A DNA stretch of 64,000 bases from Amia ocellicauda (GCF_036373705.1 NC_089863.1:7105357-7169356); one strand, 5' to 3'. Shown: positions 34,375 to 45,148, numbered from the stretch's first letter. Notes: generated from the letters alone by a model not told the origin. Translations and numbers: made by a program.

Positions 34375-34758
34375 ACACACAGCACGATGTCTACGGTCAC
34401 ACCTGCTTCAGTCGTCTCATGTGGTGGACGCTTCTGCGTATCAACATTTTCAACAGCGCTGTTGACCTTTGCTGCTGTTGAAGATGCACCGAGTACATTA
34501 AGCATGAAAACATCCCAATCTGTACGGGCTCGAAAGGATTGTATTGTGACCCGCACATACTGCGCAGTGGACTCGTAGTCTGTTTGCACGCAGACACAAG
34601 ACTTCACCTGATTCGACGTCTTTTGACGAAACTAGATTAAATGCATAGGATTTGATCATTGAAATCATCATGACAATAACTTCATACATACATGCATGCG
34701 TGCATGCATGCTTACATACATCCAGACATACAAAGCGGTAAGACAGGGCCCTTACCCG

Positions 34759-34840
34759 GGTAGCTTGGCCGAGCTGTCAAAGGCGCTGGGTTAAGGCACC
34801 AGTTTCTTCGGAGGCGTGGCTTCAAATCCCACCGCTGCCA
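34759..34840 (+). pseudogene. Diverged L1 tRNA-Leu(AAG)-like
   Basis: It has the lineage D-loop and G31·A39 changes, G7 to T in the acceptor, and GTGGC-TTCAAAT in the T arm, where loss of G53 breaks both the stem and the B box. Confidence 0.82.
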
Positions 34841-35582
34841 GCAGCCGTGTTTTTGCCCGTCTTCAACGACCTGGTTGACGACTTTGCTAGGTTTCAGCAA
34901 GACTCCCAGGCGGCATCCAAATGAAACAAAAACACACAGTGGTCTGTATACAGTTGTGAATGTGGCCACACAGGATCTTAATGCAGTGTTTCGTAGATGC
35001 AGGGTCAAGACTGGGGTCGTGGATGGAAAAGCGGCGCACGCAACCTGGGAGCAGAAACACACAGACGCACACCTGACGTTCATTACTTATGGCCCAAGTA
35101 CCCGAGGAATGCTTGCTGATGGAGTGCAGGTGGACCCAGGGGCGTTGTGCGGCGCTGATTCCCTCAAACGACAACAAATGATAATAAGGCACACGTGCAA
35201 GCTTAATAATAACAGTTGGGAATAAGAAATGAGACAATGAGGTGAAAGCAAATCAAAACACAAAATAAAAGGCAATATAATGCCAACCAAAATACACAAC
35301 CATATTGAATAGAGAGAAGTGAATGATGAATGTAATAAAAACGAGAGATTAGAAGAGCTCATTAACACCGTCCGAAACATGAACTTTACATTCCTGATGC
35401 TATCTGTGCTGTACGTGCACCTTCCCCAAGGGTGAGAGCTTTGCCTCTTGTTTTATGGAGGTGTAGATCTTAATGTCATTGCTTTCGTTTCATTCCATCT
35501 TCTAATTGTACCAAGGTGTGGCTCTTTGGCTGCTGAAATGCCCACCAGTAACTTGGGCTTTGCGGGGAATTCATTGAGGGTG

Positions 35583-35592
35583 ATGTGCATGC
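35583..35592. other. 396-bp deletion junction removing tRNA-Ser
   Basis: GAGGGTGATGTG is joined directly to CATGCAAAGTAC. In basic units these sequences flank the Ser locus and the C-rich spacer. Confidence 0.85.
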
Positions 35593-35679
35593 AAAGTACA
35601 TGTCCAGAAAAGTAACGTGTGAAATTGAATGACGAGGTGCAACTAGGAAAGCACCATGACTTTAATGGCTAAAGGAAGT

Positions 35680-35761
35680 TGGCAACGATAGGATTCTAAC
35701 CCACGCCTCCAAAGAGACTGGAGCTTAAATGAAGAGCCTTAGACCACTCGGCCACGTTACC
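35680..35761 (-). pseudogene. L2 tRNA-Leu pseudogene
   Basis: It has the shared lesions, a T-stem/acceptor change (CGATAGG on the + strand), CTTCA in the anticodon stem and a further D-arm change (AGAGCC). Confidence 0.86.
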
Positions 35762-36069
35762 ACACACAGTACGATGCCTACGGTCACACCTGCTTCAGTC
35801 ATCTCACGTGGTGGACGCTTCTGCGTATCAACATTTTCAACAGCGCTGTTGACCTTTGCTGCTGTTGAAGATGCACCGAGTACATTAAGCATGAAAACAT
35901 CCCAATCTGTACGGGCTCGAAAGGATTGTATTGTGACCCGCACATACTGCGCAGTGGACTCGTAGTCTGTTTGCACGCAGACACAAGACTTCACCTGAAT
36001 CGACGTCTTTTGACGAAACTAGATTAAATGCATAGGATTTGATCATTGAAATCATCATGACAATAACTT

Positions 36070-36109
36070 CATACATACATACATGCGTGCATGCATGTAT
36101 GCGTGCATG
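36070..36109. repeat. Expanded CATA/CATG tract
   Basis: Strict pyrimidine-purine alternation runs 40 bp here against 29 bp in unit 1. The expanded form is seen in units 21, 22, 25, 26, 28, 29 and 31; unit 34-35 has a shorter version. Confidence 0.85.
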
Positions 36110-36161
36110 AATGCTTACATACATCCAGACATACAAAGCGGTAAGACAGGGCCATTCCCCG

Positions 36162-36243
36162 GGTAGCGTGGCCGAGCTGTCAAAGGCGCTGGGTTAAGGC
36201 ACCAGTCTCTTCGGAGGCGTGGCTTCAAATCTCACCGCTGCCA
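36162..36243 (+). pseudogene. Diverged L1 tRNA-Leu(AAG)-like (first of pair)
   Basis: The acceptor is normal. It has the D-loop and G31·A39 changes, G53 to C, and a G52·T62 wobble (CTCAC). Confidence 0.8.
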
Positions 36244-36494
36244 GCAGCATTGTTTTTGCCCGTCTTCAACGACCAGGTTGACGACGTTGCTAGGTTTCAG
36301 CAAGACTCCCAGGCGGCATCCAAATGAAACAAATACACACAGTGGTCTGTATACAGTTGTGAATGTGGCCACACAGGATCTTAAAGCAGTGTTTCGTAGA
36401 TGCAGGGTCAAGACTGGGGTCGTGGATGGAAAAGCGGCGCACGCAACCTGGGAGCATGCATGCGTACAAAGCGGAAAGACAGGGCCCTTACCCG

Positions 36495-36576
36495 GGTAGC
36501 TTGGCCGAGCTGTCAAAGGCGCTGGGTTAAGGCACCAGTTTCTTCGGAGGCGTGGCTTCAAATCCCACCGCTGCCA
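36495..36576 (+). pseudogene. Diverged L1 tRNA-Leu(AAG)-like (second of pair)
   Basis: Same form as 34759. Confidence 0.82.
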
Positions 36577-37617
36577 GCAGCCGTGTTTTTGCCCGTCTTC
36601 AACGACCAGGTTGACGACGTTGCTAGGTTTCAGCAAGACTCCCAGGCGGCATCCAAATGAAACAAAAACACACAGTGGTCTGTATACAGTTGTGAATGTG
36701 GCCACACAGGATCTTAATGCAGTGTTTCGTAGATGCAGGGTCAAGACTGGGGTCGTGGATGGAAAAGCGGCGCACGCAACCTGGGAGCAGAAACACACAG
36801 ACGCACACCTGACGTTCATTACTTATGGCCCAAATACCCGAGGAACGCTTGGTGATGGAGTGCAGGTGGACCGAGGGGCGTTGTACGGCGCTGATTCCCT
36901 CAAACGAAAACAAATGATAATAAGGCACACGTGCAAGCTTAATAATAACAGTTGGGAATAAGAAATGAGACAATGAGGTGAAAGCAAATCAAAACACAAA
37001 ATAAAAGGCAATATATAATGCCAACCAAAATACACAACCATATTGAATAGAGAGAAGTGAATGATGAATGTAATAAAAACGAGAGATTAGAAGAGCTCAT
37101 TAATACCGTCCGAAACATGAACTTTACATTCCTGATGCTATCTGGGCTGTACGTACACCTTCCCCAAGGGTGAGAGCTTTGCCTCTTGTTTTATGGAGGT
37201 GTAGATCTTAATGTCATTGCTTTCGTTTCATTCCATCTTCTAATTGCACCAAGGTGTGGCTCTTTGGCTGCTGAAGTGCCCACCAGTAACTTGGGCTTTG
37301 CGGGGAATTGATTGAGGGTGGTGTGGTCACTTGAAATCCTGATAGTGGGGCCTTTTCTCATATACCTCGCCCCAGGACCAAAAATTCAGCGCTGGCATTT
37401 CAGGCACACCAGCCCCCACCCAAGACCCAAAGCAAGCAGACACGCCCTGCACCCTCACAGGCCATCTCCCACCATGCACACCGCCACCCCGGCTATTCCA
37501 CTCGAGGGTAATGACAACATTTTGAGACAGGACGGAACAGGATTGCAACGTAATGGAAAGAGATGAACACTTTATTGAGGCAGCATCATTGCTCTTCTGT
37601 AAAAGGCTGCCGAGATC

Positions 37618-37699
37618 CGACGAGGATGGGATTCGAACACACGCGTGCACAGCACAATGGATTTGCAGTACATCGCCTTAACCACTCTGCCACCTCGTC
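37618..37699 (-). pseudogene. tRNA-Ser body with anticodon GCA
   Basis: The D arm, variable arm and acceptor are Ser-like, but the anticodon loop reads CTGCAAA, giving GCA (the cysteine anticodon) in place of GCT. The anticodon stem has T30·C40 and the T stem T52·C62. A TTTT stop lies at 37601-37604. The mismatches suggest decay rather than a working recoded tRNA. Confidence 0.75.
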
Positions 37700-37748
37700 T
37701 GTGGAGAGCGTTCCCCGTTGACATGCAAGGTACATGTCAAGAAAAGTA

Positions 37749-37831
37749 TTTCGATTTAAATCAAGCGAGGGTGATTGCGTGGGTTGGAAGTGCGTGAATG
37801 GACTCTTTCAGCAACACCTCATACACGAGTA
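37749..37831. other. 83-bp block present only in TAG-type units
   Basis: The block lies between two AGTA tetranucleotides (37745-37748 and 37828-37831). Other units have a single AGTA here. That fits either an insertion with a 4-bp target duplication or a deletion between short repeats in the other units. It contains GATTTAAATC. Confidence 0.8.
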
Positions 37832-37895
37832 ACATGTGAAATTGAACGACGAGGTGCAACTAGGAAAGCACCATGGTTTAACGGCTAAAGGAAGT

Positions 37896-37977
37896 TGGCA
37901 ACGGTGGGATTCGAACCCACGCCTCCAAAGAGACTGGAGCCTAAATCCAGCGCCTTAGACCGCTCTGCCACGTTACC
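37896..37977 (-). tRNA. tRNA-Leu-TAG: tRNA-Leu(TAG), intact L2
   Basis: On the - strand the anticodon arm is CTGGA-TTTAGGC-TCCAG with TAG central, decoding CUA/CUG. The acceptor is GGTAACG/CGTTGCC, the A box TGGCAGAGCGG, the variable arm CTC-TTTG-GAG, the B box GGTTCGAATCC and the discriminator A. Every lesion of the common L2 pseudogene is absent, so this probably shows the ancestral gene. No TTTT lies close to its 3' end; the nearest I see is about 150 bp away, at 37742-37745. Confidence 0.93.
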
Positions 37978-38193
37978 ACTGCGCAGTGAACTCGTAGTCT
38001 GCTTGCACGCAGAAAGAAGACTTCACCTGAATCGAAGTCTTTTGACGAAACTAGATTAAATGCATAGGATTTGATCATTGAAATCATCATGACAATAACT
38101 TCATACATACATGCATGCGTGCATGCATGTATGCGTGCATGAATGCTTACATACATCCAGACATACAAAGCGGTAAGACAGGGCCATTCCCCG

Positions 38194-38275
38194 GGTAGCG
38201 TGGCCGAGCTGTCAAAGGCGCTGGGTTAAGGCACCAGTCTCTTCGGAGGCGTGGTTTCAAATCCCAACACTGCCA
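38194..38275 (+). pseudogene. Diverged L1 tRNA-Leu(AAG)-like (first of pair)
   Basis: It has the lineage changes plus G53 to T, G49·A65 and C6·A67. Confidence 0.84.
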
Positions 38276-38526
38276 GCAGTCGTGTTTTTGCCCGTCTTCA
38301 ACGACCTGGTTGACGACTTTGCTAGGTTTCAGCAAGACTCCCAGGCGGCATCCAAATGAACCAAAAACACACAGTGGTCTGTATACAGTTGTGAATGTGG
38401 CCCCACAGGATCTTAATGCAGTGTTTCGTAGATGCAGGGTCAAGACCGGGGTCGTGGATGGACAAGCGGCGCACGCAACCTGGGAGCATGCATGCGTACA
38501 AAGCGGAAAGACAGGGCCCTTACCCG

Positions 38527-38608
38527 GGTAGCTTGGCAGAGCTGTCAAAGGTGCTGGATTAAGGCTCCAGTCTCTTCGGAGGCGTGGGTTCAAATCCCAC
38601 CGCTGCCA
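38527..38608 (+). pseudogene. Recombinant L1: diverged 5' half, normal 3' half
   Basis: The first 28 or so bases are of the diverged form (GGTAGCT, AGCTGTCAAAG). From the anticodon stem on it is the normal form (CTGGA-TTAAGGC-TCCAG, GTGGG-TTCAAAT). The B box and anticodon arm are good, but G18 and the G7 pair are lost. TTTTT follows at 38618-38622. Confidence 0.72.
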
Positions 38609-39647
38609 GCAGCCATGTTTTTGCCCGTCTTCAACGACCTGGTTGACGACTTTGCTAGGTTTCAGCAAGACTCCCAGGCGGCATCCAAATGAACCAAAAA
38701 CACACAGTGGTCTGTATACAGTTGTGAATGTGGCCCCACAGGATCTTAATGCAGTGTTTCGTAGATGCAGGGTCAAGACCGGGGTCGTGGATGGACAAGC
38801 GGCGCACGCAACCTGGGAGCAGAAACACACAGACGCACACCTGACGTTCATTACTTATGGCCCAAGTACCCGAGGAACGCTTGCTGATGGAGTGCAGGTG
38901 GACCCAGGGGCGTTGTGCGTCGCTGATTCCCTCAAACGAAAACAAATGATAATAAGGCACACGGGCAAGCTTAATAATAAAAGTTGGGAATAAGAAATGA
39001 GACAATGAGGTGAAAGCAAATCAAAACACAAAATAAAAGGCAATATAATGCCAACCAAAATACACAACCATATTGAATAGAGAGAAGCGAATGATGAATG
39101 TAATAAAAATGAGAGATTAGAAGAGCTCATTAACACCGTCCGAAACATGAACTTTACATTCCTGATGCTATCTGGGCTGTACGTGCACCTTCCCCAAGGG
39201 TGAGAGCTTTGCCTCTTGTTTTATGGAGGTGTAGATCTTAATGTCATTGCTTTCGTTTCATTCCATGTTCTAATTGCACCAAGGTGTGGCTCTTTGGCTG
39301 CTGAAGTGCCCACCAGTAACTTGGGCTTTGCGGGGAATTGATTGAGGGTGGTGTGGTCACTTGAAATCTTGATAGTGGGGCCTTTTCTCATATACCTCGC
39401 CCCAGGACCAAAAATTCAGCGCTGGCATTTCAGCCACACCAGCCCCCACCCAAGACCCAAAGCAAGCAGACACGCCCTGCACCCTCGCAGGCCATCTCCC
39501 ACCATGCACACCGCCAACCCGGCTATTGCACTCGAGGGTAATGACAACATTTTGAGACAGGACGGAACAGGATTGCAACGTAATGGAAAGAGATGAACAC
39601 GTTATTGAGGCAGCATCATTGCTCTTCTGTAAAAGGCTGCCGTGATC

Positions 39648-39713
39648 CGAACCCACGCGTGCACAGCACAATGGATTAGCAGTCCATCGCCTTTACCACT
39701 CGGCCACCTCGTC
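39648..39713 (-). pseudogene. tRNA-Ser(GCT) truncated by 16 bp
   Basis: The 3' part of the T arm and most of the 3' acceptor strand are missing. TCCGA joins directly to ACCCACG, which fits deletion between short CGA repeats. The B box is destroyed. Confidence 0.88.
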
Positions 39714-39827
39714 TGCAGAGAGCACTCCCCGTTGACATGCAAAGTACATTTCAAGAAAAGTAACGTGTGAAATGGAACGACGAGGTGCAACTAGGAAAGC
39801 ACCATGACTTTAATGGCTAAAGGAAGT

Positions 39828-39909
39828 TGGCAACGGTGGGATTCTAACCCACGCCTCTAAAGAGACTAGAGCTTAAACGAAGCGCCTTAGACCACTCGGC
39901 CACGTTACC
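39828..39909 (-). pseudogene. L2 tRNA-Leu pseudogene
   Basis: It has the shared lesions; the variable arm carries a paired change (CTCTAAAGAGACTAGAG on the + strand). Confidence 0.85.
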
Positions 39910-40293
39910 ACACACAGCACGATGTCTACGGTCACACCTGCTTCAGTCGTCTCACGTGGTGGACGCTTCTGCGTATCAACATTTTCAACAGCGCTGTTGA
40001 CCTTTGCTGCTGTTGAAGATGCACCGAGTACATTAAGCATGAAAACATCCCAATCTGTACGGGCTCGAAAGGATTGTATTGTGACCCGCACATACTGCGC
40101 AGTGGACTCGTAGTCTGTTTGCACGCAGACACAAGACTTCACCTGAATCGACGTCTTTTGACGAAACTAGATTAAATGCATAGGATTTGATCATTGAAAT
40201 CATCATGACAATAACTTCATACATACATGCATGCGTGCATGCATGCTTACATACATCCAGACATACAAAGCGGTAAGACAGGGCCCTTCCCCG

Positions 40294-40375
40294 GGTAGCG
40301 TGGCCGAGCGGTCTAAGGCGCTGGATTAAGGCTCCAGTCTCTTCGGAGGCGTGGGTTCAAATCCCACCGCTGCCA
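40294..40375 (+). tRNA. tRNA-Leu-AAG: tRNA-Leu(AAG), intact L1
   Basis: Its sequence equals 1871. The stop is shortened to TTTT at 40386-40389. Confidence 0.94.
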
Positions 40376-41414
40376 GCAGCCATGATTTTGCCCGTCTTCA
40401 ACGACCTGGTTGACGACTTTGCTAGGTTTCAGCAAGACTCCCAGGCGGCATCCAAATGAACCAAAAACACACAGTGGTCTGTATACAGTTGTGAATGTGG
40501 CCCCACAGGATCTTAATGCAGTGTTTCGTAGATGCAGGGTCAAGACCGGGGTCGTGGATGGAAAAGCGGCGCACGCAACCTGGGAGCAGAAACACACAGA
40601 CGCACACCTGACGTTCATTACTTATGGCCCAAGTACCCGAGGAACGCTTGCTGATGGAGTGCAGGTGGACCCAGGGGCGTTGTGCGGCGCTGATTCCCAC
40701 AAATGAAAACAAATGATAATAAGGCACACGTGCAAGCTTAATAATAACAGTTGGGAAGAAGAAATGAGACAATGAGGTGAAAGCAAATCAAAACACAAAA
40801 TAAAAGGCAATATAATGCCAACCAAAATACACAACCATATTGAATAGAGAGAAGCGAATGATGAATGTAATAAAAATGAGAGATTAGAAGAGCTCATTAA
40901 CACCGTCCGAAACATGAACTTTACATTCCTGATGCTATCTGGGCTGTACGTGCACCTTCCCCAAGGGTGAGAGCTTTGCCTCTTGTTTTATGGAGGTGTA
41001 GATCTTAATGTCATTGCTTTCGTTTCATTCCATCTTCTAATTGCACCAAGGTGTGGCTCTTTGGCTGCTGAAGTGCCCACCAGTAACTTGGGCTTTGCGG
41101 GGAATTGATTGAGGGTGGTGTGGTCACTTGAAATCTTGATAGTGGGGCCTTTTCTCATATACCTCGCCCCAGGACCAAAAATTCAGCGCTGGCATTTCAG
41201 CCACACCAGCCCCCACCCAAGACCCAAAGCAAGCAGACACGCCCTGCACCCTCGCAGGCCATCTCCCACCATGCACACCGCCACCCCGGCTATTGCACTC
41301 GAGGGTAATGACAACATTTTGAGACAGGACGGAAAAGGATTGCAACGTAATGGAAAGAGATGAACACTTTATTGAGGCAGCATCATTGCTCTTCTGTAAG
41401 AGGCTGCCGTGATA

Positions 41415-41496
41415 CGACGAGGATGGGATTCGAACCCACGCGTGCACAGCACAATGGATTAGCAGTCCATCGCCTTAACCACTCGGCCACCTCGTC
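41415..41496 (-). tRNA. tRNA-Ser-GCT: tRNA-Ser(GCT), intact S
   Basis: All stems pair. The near terminator site is TCTT. Confidence 0.93.
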
Positions 41497-41610
41497 TGCA
41501 GAGAGCGCTTCCCGTTGACATGCAAAGTACATTTCAAGAAAAGTAACGTGTGAAATGGAACGACGAGGTGCAACTAGGAAAGCACCATGACTTTAATGGC
41601 TAAAGGAAGT

Positions 41611-41692
41611 TGGCAACGGTGGGATTCTAACCCACGCCTCCAAAGAGACTGGAGCTTAAAAGAAGCGCCTTAGACCACTCGGCCATGTTACC
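41611..41692 (-). pseudogene. L2 tRNA-Leu pseudogene
   Basis: It has the shared lesions with G7 to A and CTTCT in the anticodon stem. Confidence 0.85.
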
Positions 41693-42076
41693 ACACACAG
41701 CATGATGTCTACGGTCACACCTGCTTCAGTCGTCTCATGTGGTGGACGCTTCTGCGTATCAACATTTTCAACAGCGCTGTTGACCTTTGCTGCTGTTGAA
41801 GATGTACCGAGTACATTAAGCATGAAAACATCCCAATCTGTACGGGCTCGAAAGGATTGTATTGTGACCCGCACATACTGCGCAGTGGACTCGTAGTCTG
41901 TTTGCACGCAGACACAAGACTTCACCTGAATCGACGTCTTTTGACGAAACTAGATTAAATGCATAGGATTTGATCATTGAAATCATCATGACAATAACTT
42001 CATACATACATGCATGCGTGCATGCATGCTTACATACATCCAGACATACAAAGCTGTAAGACAGGGCCCTTCCCCG

Positions 42077-42158
42077 GGTAGCGTGGCCGAGCGGTCTAAG
42101 GTGCTGGATTAAGGCTCCAGACTCTTCGGAGGCATGGGTTCAAATCCCACCGCTGCCA
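42077..42158 (+). tRNA. tRNA-Leu-AAG: tRNA-Leu(AAG), L1 with one T-stem mismatch
   Basis: The T stem has A49·C65 (GCATGGG). The rest pairs, and TTTTT follows at 42168-42172. Confidence 0.78.
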
Positions 42159-42900
42159 GCAGCCATGTTTTTGCCCGTCTTCAACGACCTGGTTGACGAC
42201 TTTGCTAGGTTTCAGCAAGACTCCCAGGCGGCATCCAAATGAACCAAAAACACACAGTGGTCTGTATAAAGTTGTGAATGTGGCCCCACAGGATCTTAAT
42301 GCAGTGTTTCGTAGATGCAGGGTCAAGACCGGGGTCGTGAATGGACAAGCGGCGCACGCAACCTGGGAGCAGAAACACACAGACGCACACCTGACGTTCA
42401 TTACTTATGGCCCAAGTACCCGAGGAATGCTTGCTGATGGAGTGCAGGTGGACCCAGGGGCGTTGTGCGGCGCTGATTCCCTCAAACGATAACAAATGAT
42501 AATAAGGCACACGTGCAAGCTTAATAATAACAGTTGGGAATAAGAAATGAGACAATGAGGTGAAAGCAAATCAAAACACAAAATAAAAGGCAATATAATG
42601 CCAACCAAAATACACAACCATATTGAATAGAGAGAAGTGAATGATGAATGTAATAAAAACGAGAGATTAGAAGAGCTCATTAACACCGTCCGAAACATGA
42701 ACTTTACATTCCTGATGCTATCTGTGCTGTACGTGCACCTTCCCCAAGGGTGAGAGCTTTGCCTCTTGTTTTATGGAGGTGTAGATCTTAATGTCATTGC
42801 TTTCGTTTCATTCCATCTTCTAATTGTACCAAGGTGTGGCTCTTTGGCTGCTGAAATGCCCACCAGTAACTTGGGCTTTGCGGGGAATTCATTGAGGGTG

Positions 42901-42910
42901 ATGTGCATGC
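42901..42910. other. 396-bp deletion junction removing tRNA-Ser
   Basis: Same join as at 35583. Confidence 0.85.
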
Positions 42911-42996
42911 AAAGTACATGTCCAGAAAAGTAACGTGTGAAATTGAATGACGAGGTGCAACTAGGAAAGCACCATGACTTTAATGGCTAAAGAAGT

Positions 42997-43078
42997 TGGC
43001 AACGATAGGATTCTAACCCACGCCTCCAAAGAGACTGGAGCTTAAATGAAGCGCCTTAGACCACTCGGCCACATTACC
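42997..43078 (-). pseudogene. L2 tRNA-Leu pseudogene
   Basis: It has the shared lesions plus CGATAGG and CACATTACC (+ strand) changes and CTTCA in the anticodon stem. Confidence 0.86.
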
Positions 43079-43478
43079 ACACACAGTACGATGCCTACGG
43101 TCACACCTGCTTCAGTCATCTCACGTGGTGGACGCTTCTGCGTATCAACATTTTCAACAGCGCTGTTGACCTTTGCTGCTGTTGAAGATGCACCGAGTAC
43201 ATTAAGCATGAAAACATCCTAATCTGTACGGGCTCGAAAGGATTGTATTGTGACCCGCACATACTGCGCAGTGGACTCGTAGTCTGTTTGCACGCAGACA
43301 CAAGACTTCACCTGAATCGACGTCTTTTGACGAAACTAGATTAAATGCATAGGATTTGATCATTGAAATCATCATGACAATAACTTCATACATACATACA
43401 TGCGTGCATGCATGTATGCGTGCATGAATGCTTACATACATCCAGACATACAAAGCGGTAAGACAGGGCCATTCCCCG

Positions 43479-43560
43479 GGTAGCGTGGCCGAGCTGTCAA
43501 AGGCGCTGGGTTAAGGCACCAGTCTCTTCGGAGGCGTGGCTTCAAATCTCACCGCTGCCA
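43479..43560 (+). pseudogene. Diverged L1 tRNA-Leu(AAG)-like (first of pair)
   Basis: Same form as 36162. Confidence 0.8.
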
Positions 43561-43811
43561 GCAGCATTGTTTTTGCCCGTCTTCAACGACCAGGTTGACG
43601 ACGTTGCTAGGTTTCAGCAAGACTCCCAGGCGGCATCCAAATGAAACAAATACACACAGTGGTCTGTATACAGTTGTGAATGTGGCCACACAGGATCTTA
43701 AAGCAGTGTTTCGTAGATGCAGGGTCAAGACTGGGGTCGTGGATGGAAAAGCGGCGCACGCAACCTGGGAGCATGCATGCGTACAAAGCGGAAAGACAGG
43801 GCCCTTACCCG

Positions 43812-43893
43812 GGTAGCTTGGCCGAGCTGTCAAAGGCGCTGGGTTAAGGCACCAGTTTCTTCGGAGGCGTGGGTTCAAATCCCACCGCTGCCA
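43812..43893 (+). pseudogene. Diverged L1 tRNA-Leu(AAG)-like with intact T arm (second of pair)
   Basis: It is like 36495, but the T arm is GTGGG-TTCAAAT, either a local conversion or the older state. G18, the G7 pair and pair 31-39 are still lost. Confidence 0.75.
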
Positions 43894-44934
43894 GCAGCCG
43901 TGTTTTTGCCCGTCTTCAACGACCAGGTTGACGACGTTGCTAGGTTTCAGCAAGACTCCCAGGCGGCATCCAAATGAAACAAAAACACACAGTGGTCTGT
44001 ATACAGTTGTGAATGTGGCCACACAGGCTCTTAATGCAGTGTTTCGTAGATGCAGGGTCAAGACTGGGGTCGTGGATGGAAAAGCGGCGCACGCAACCTG
44101 GGAGCAGAAACACACAGACGCACACCTGACGTTCATTACTTATGGCCCAAATACCCGAGGAACGCTTGGTGATGGAGTGCAGGTGGACCGAGGGGCGTTG
44201 TACGGCGCTGATTCCCTCAAACGAAAACAAATGATAATAAGGCACACGTGCAAGCTTAATAATAACAGTTGGGAATAAGAAATGAGACAATGAGGTGAAA
44301 GCAAATCAAAACACAAAATAAAAGGCAATATATAATGCCAACCAAAATACACAACCATATTGAATAGAGAGAAGTGAATGATGAATGTAATAAAAACGAG
44401 AGATTAGAAGAGCTCATTAATACCGTCCGAAACATGAACTTTACATTCCTGATGCTATCTGGGCTGTACGTACACCTTCCCCAAGGGTGAGAGCTTTGCC
44501 TCTTGTTTTATGGAGGTGTAGATCTTAATGTCATTGCTTTCGTTTCATTCCATCTTCTAATTGCACCAAGGTGTGGCTCTTTGGCTGCTGAAGTGCCCAC
44601 CAGTAACTTGGGCTTTGCGGGGAATTGATTGAGGGTGGTGTGGTCACTTGAAATCCTGATAGTGGGGCCTTTTCTCATATACCTCGCCCCAGGACCAAAA
44701 ATTCAGCGCTGGCATTTCAGGCACACCAGCCCCCACCCAAGACCCAAAGCAAGCAGACACGCCCTGCACCCTCACAGGCCATCTCCCACCATGCACACCG
44801 CCACCCCGGCTATTCCACTCGAGGGTAATGACAACATTTTGAGACAGGACGGAACAGGATTGCAACGTAATGGAAAGAGATGAACACTTTATTGAGGCAG
44901 CATCATTGCTCTTCTGTAAAAGGCTGCCGAGATC

Positions 44935-45016
44935 CGACGAGGATGGGATTCGAACACACGCGTGCACAGCACAATGGATTTGCAGTACATCGCCTTAACC
45001 ACTCTGCCACCTCGTC
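44935..45016 (-). pseudogene. tRNA-Ser body with anticodon GCA
   Basis: Same form as 37618. Confidence 0.75.
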
Positions 45017-45065
45017 TGTGGAGAGCGTTCCCCGTTGACATGCAAGGTACATGTCAAGAAAAGTA

Positions 45066-45148
45066 TTTCGATTTAAATCAAGCGAGGGTGATTGCGTGGG
45101 TTGGAAGTGCGTGAATGGACTCTTTCAGCAACACCTCATACACGAGTA
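45066..45148. other. 83-bp TAG-unit block
   Basis: Same block and AGTA flanks as 37749. Confidence 0.8.

Larger units (their letters stand above)
32565..34671. repeat. Array unit 19 (2107 bp, duplicated L1)
   Basis: An internal tandem duplication of 333 bp gives two L1 loci (starts 32652 and 32985), joined at GGGAGC-ATGCATGCG near 32945. Small losses in the C-rich spacer account for the remaining length difference. It has a near twin at unit 33. Confidence 0.93.
34672..36058. repeat. Array unit 20 (1387 bp, Ser gene deleted)
   Basis: It has a diverged L1, then a 396-bp deletion that removes the C-rich spacer and the whole Ser gene, then L2. It opens the first copy of the higher-order repeat. 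Confidence 0.94.
36059..38090. repeat. Array unit 21 (2032 bp, TAG type)
   Basis: It has two diverged L1 loci, a Ser body with anticodon GCA, an 83-bp extra block and an intact tRNA-Leu(TAG) at L2. It lacks 184 bp beyond L2. Lengths add up: 1783+333+16+2+83-1-184 = 2032. Confidence 0.94.
38091..40206. repeat. Array unit 22 (2116 bp, duplicated L1)
   Basis: It has a diverged L1, then a recombinant L1, then a Ser gene truncated by 16 bp, then an L2 pseudogene. Confidence 0.94.
40207..41989. repeat. Array unit 23 (1783 bp, basic type)
   Basis: This basic unit sits between the first and second copies of the higher-order repeat. Confidence 0.95.
41990..43375. repeat. Array unit 24 (1386 bp, Ser gene deleted)
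   Basis: It shares the unit 20 deletion, but its L1 is of the normal lineage, so unit 20 and this unit differ in their left ends. Confidence 0.94.

Noticed and set aside
38147-38851. 234-residue open frame on the - strand, and the related 151- and 195-residue frames in other units
   Set aside because: They run through L1 tRNA sequence and their length comes from the 333-bp duplication. Runs such as WDLNPRLRR are the usual translation of antisense tRNA-Leu.
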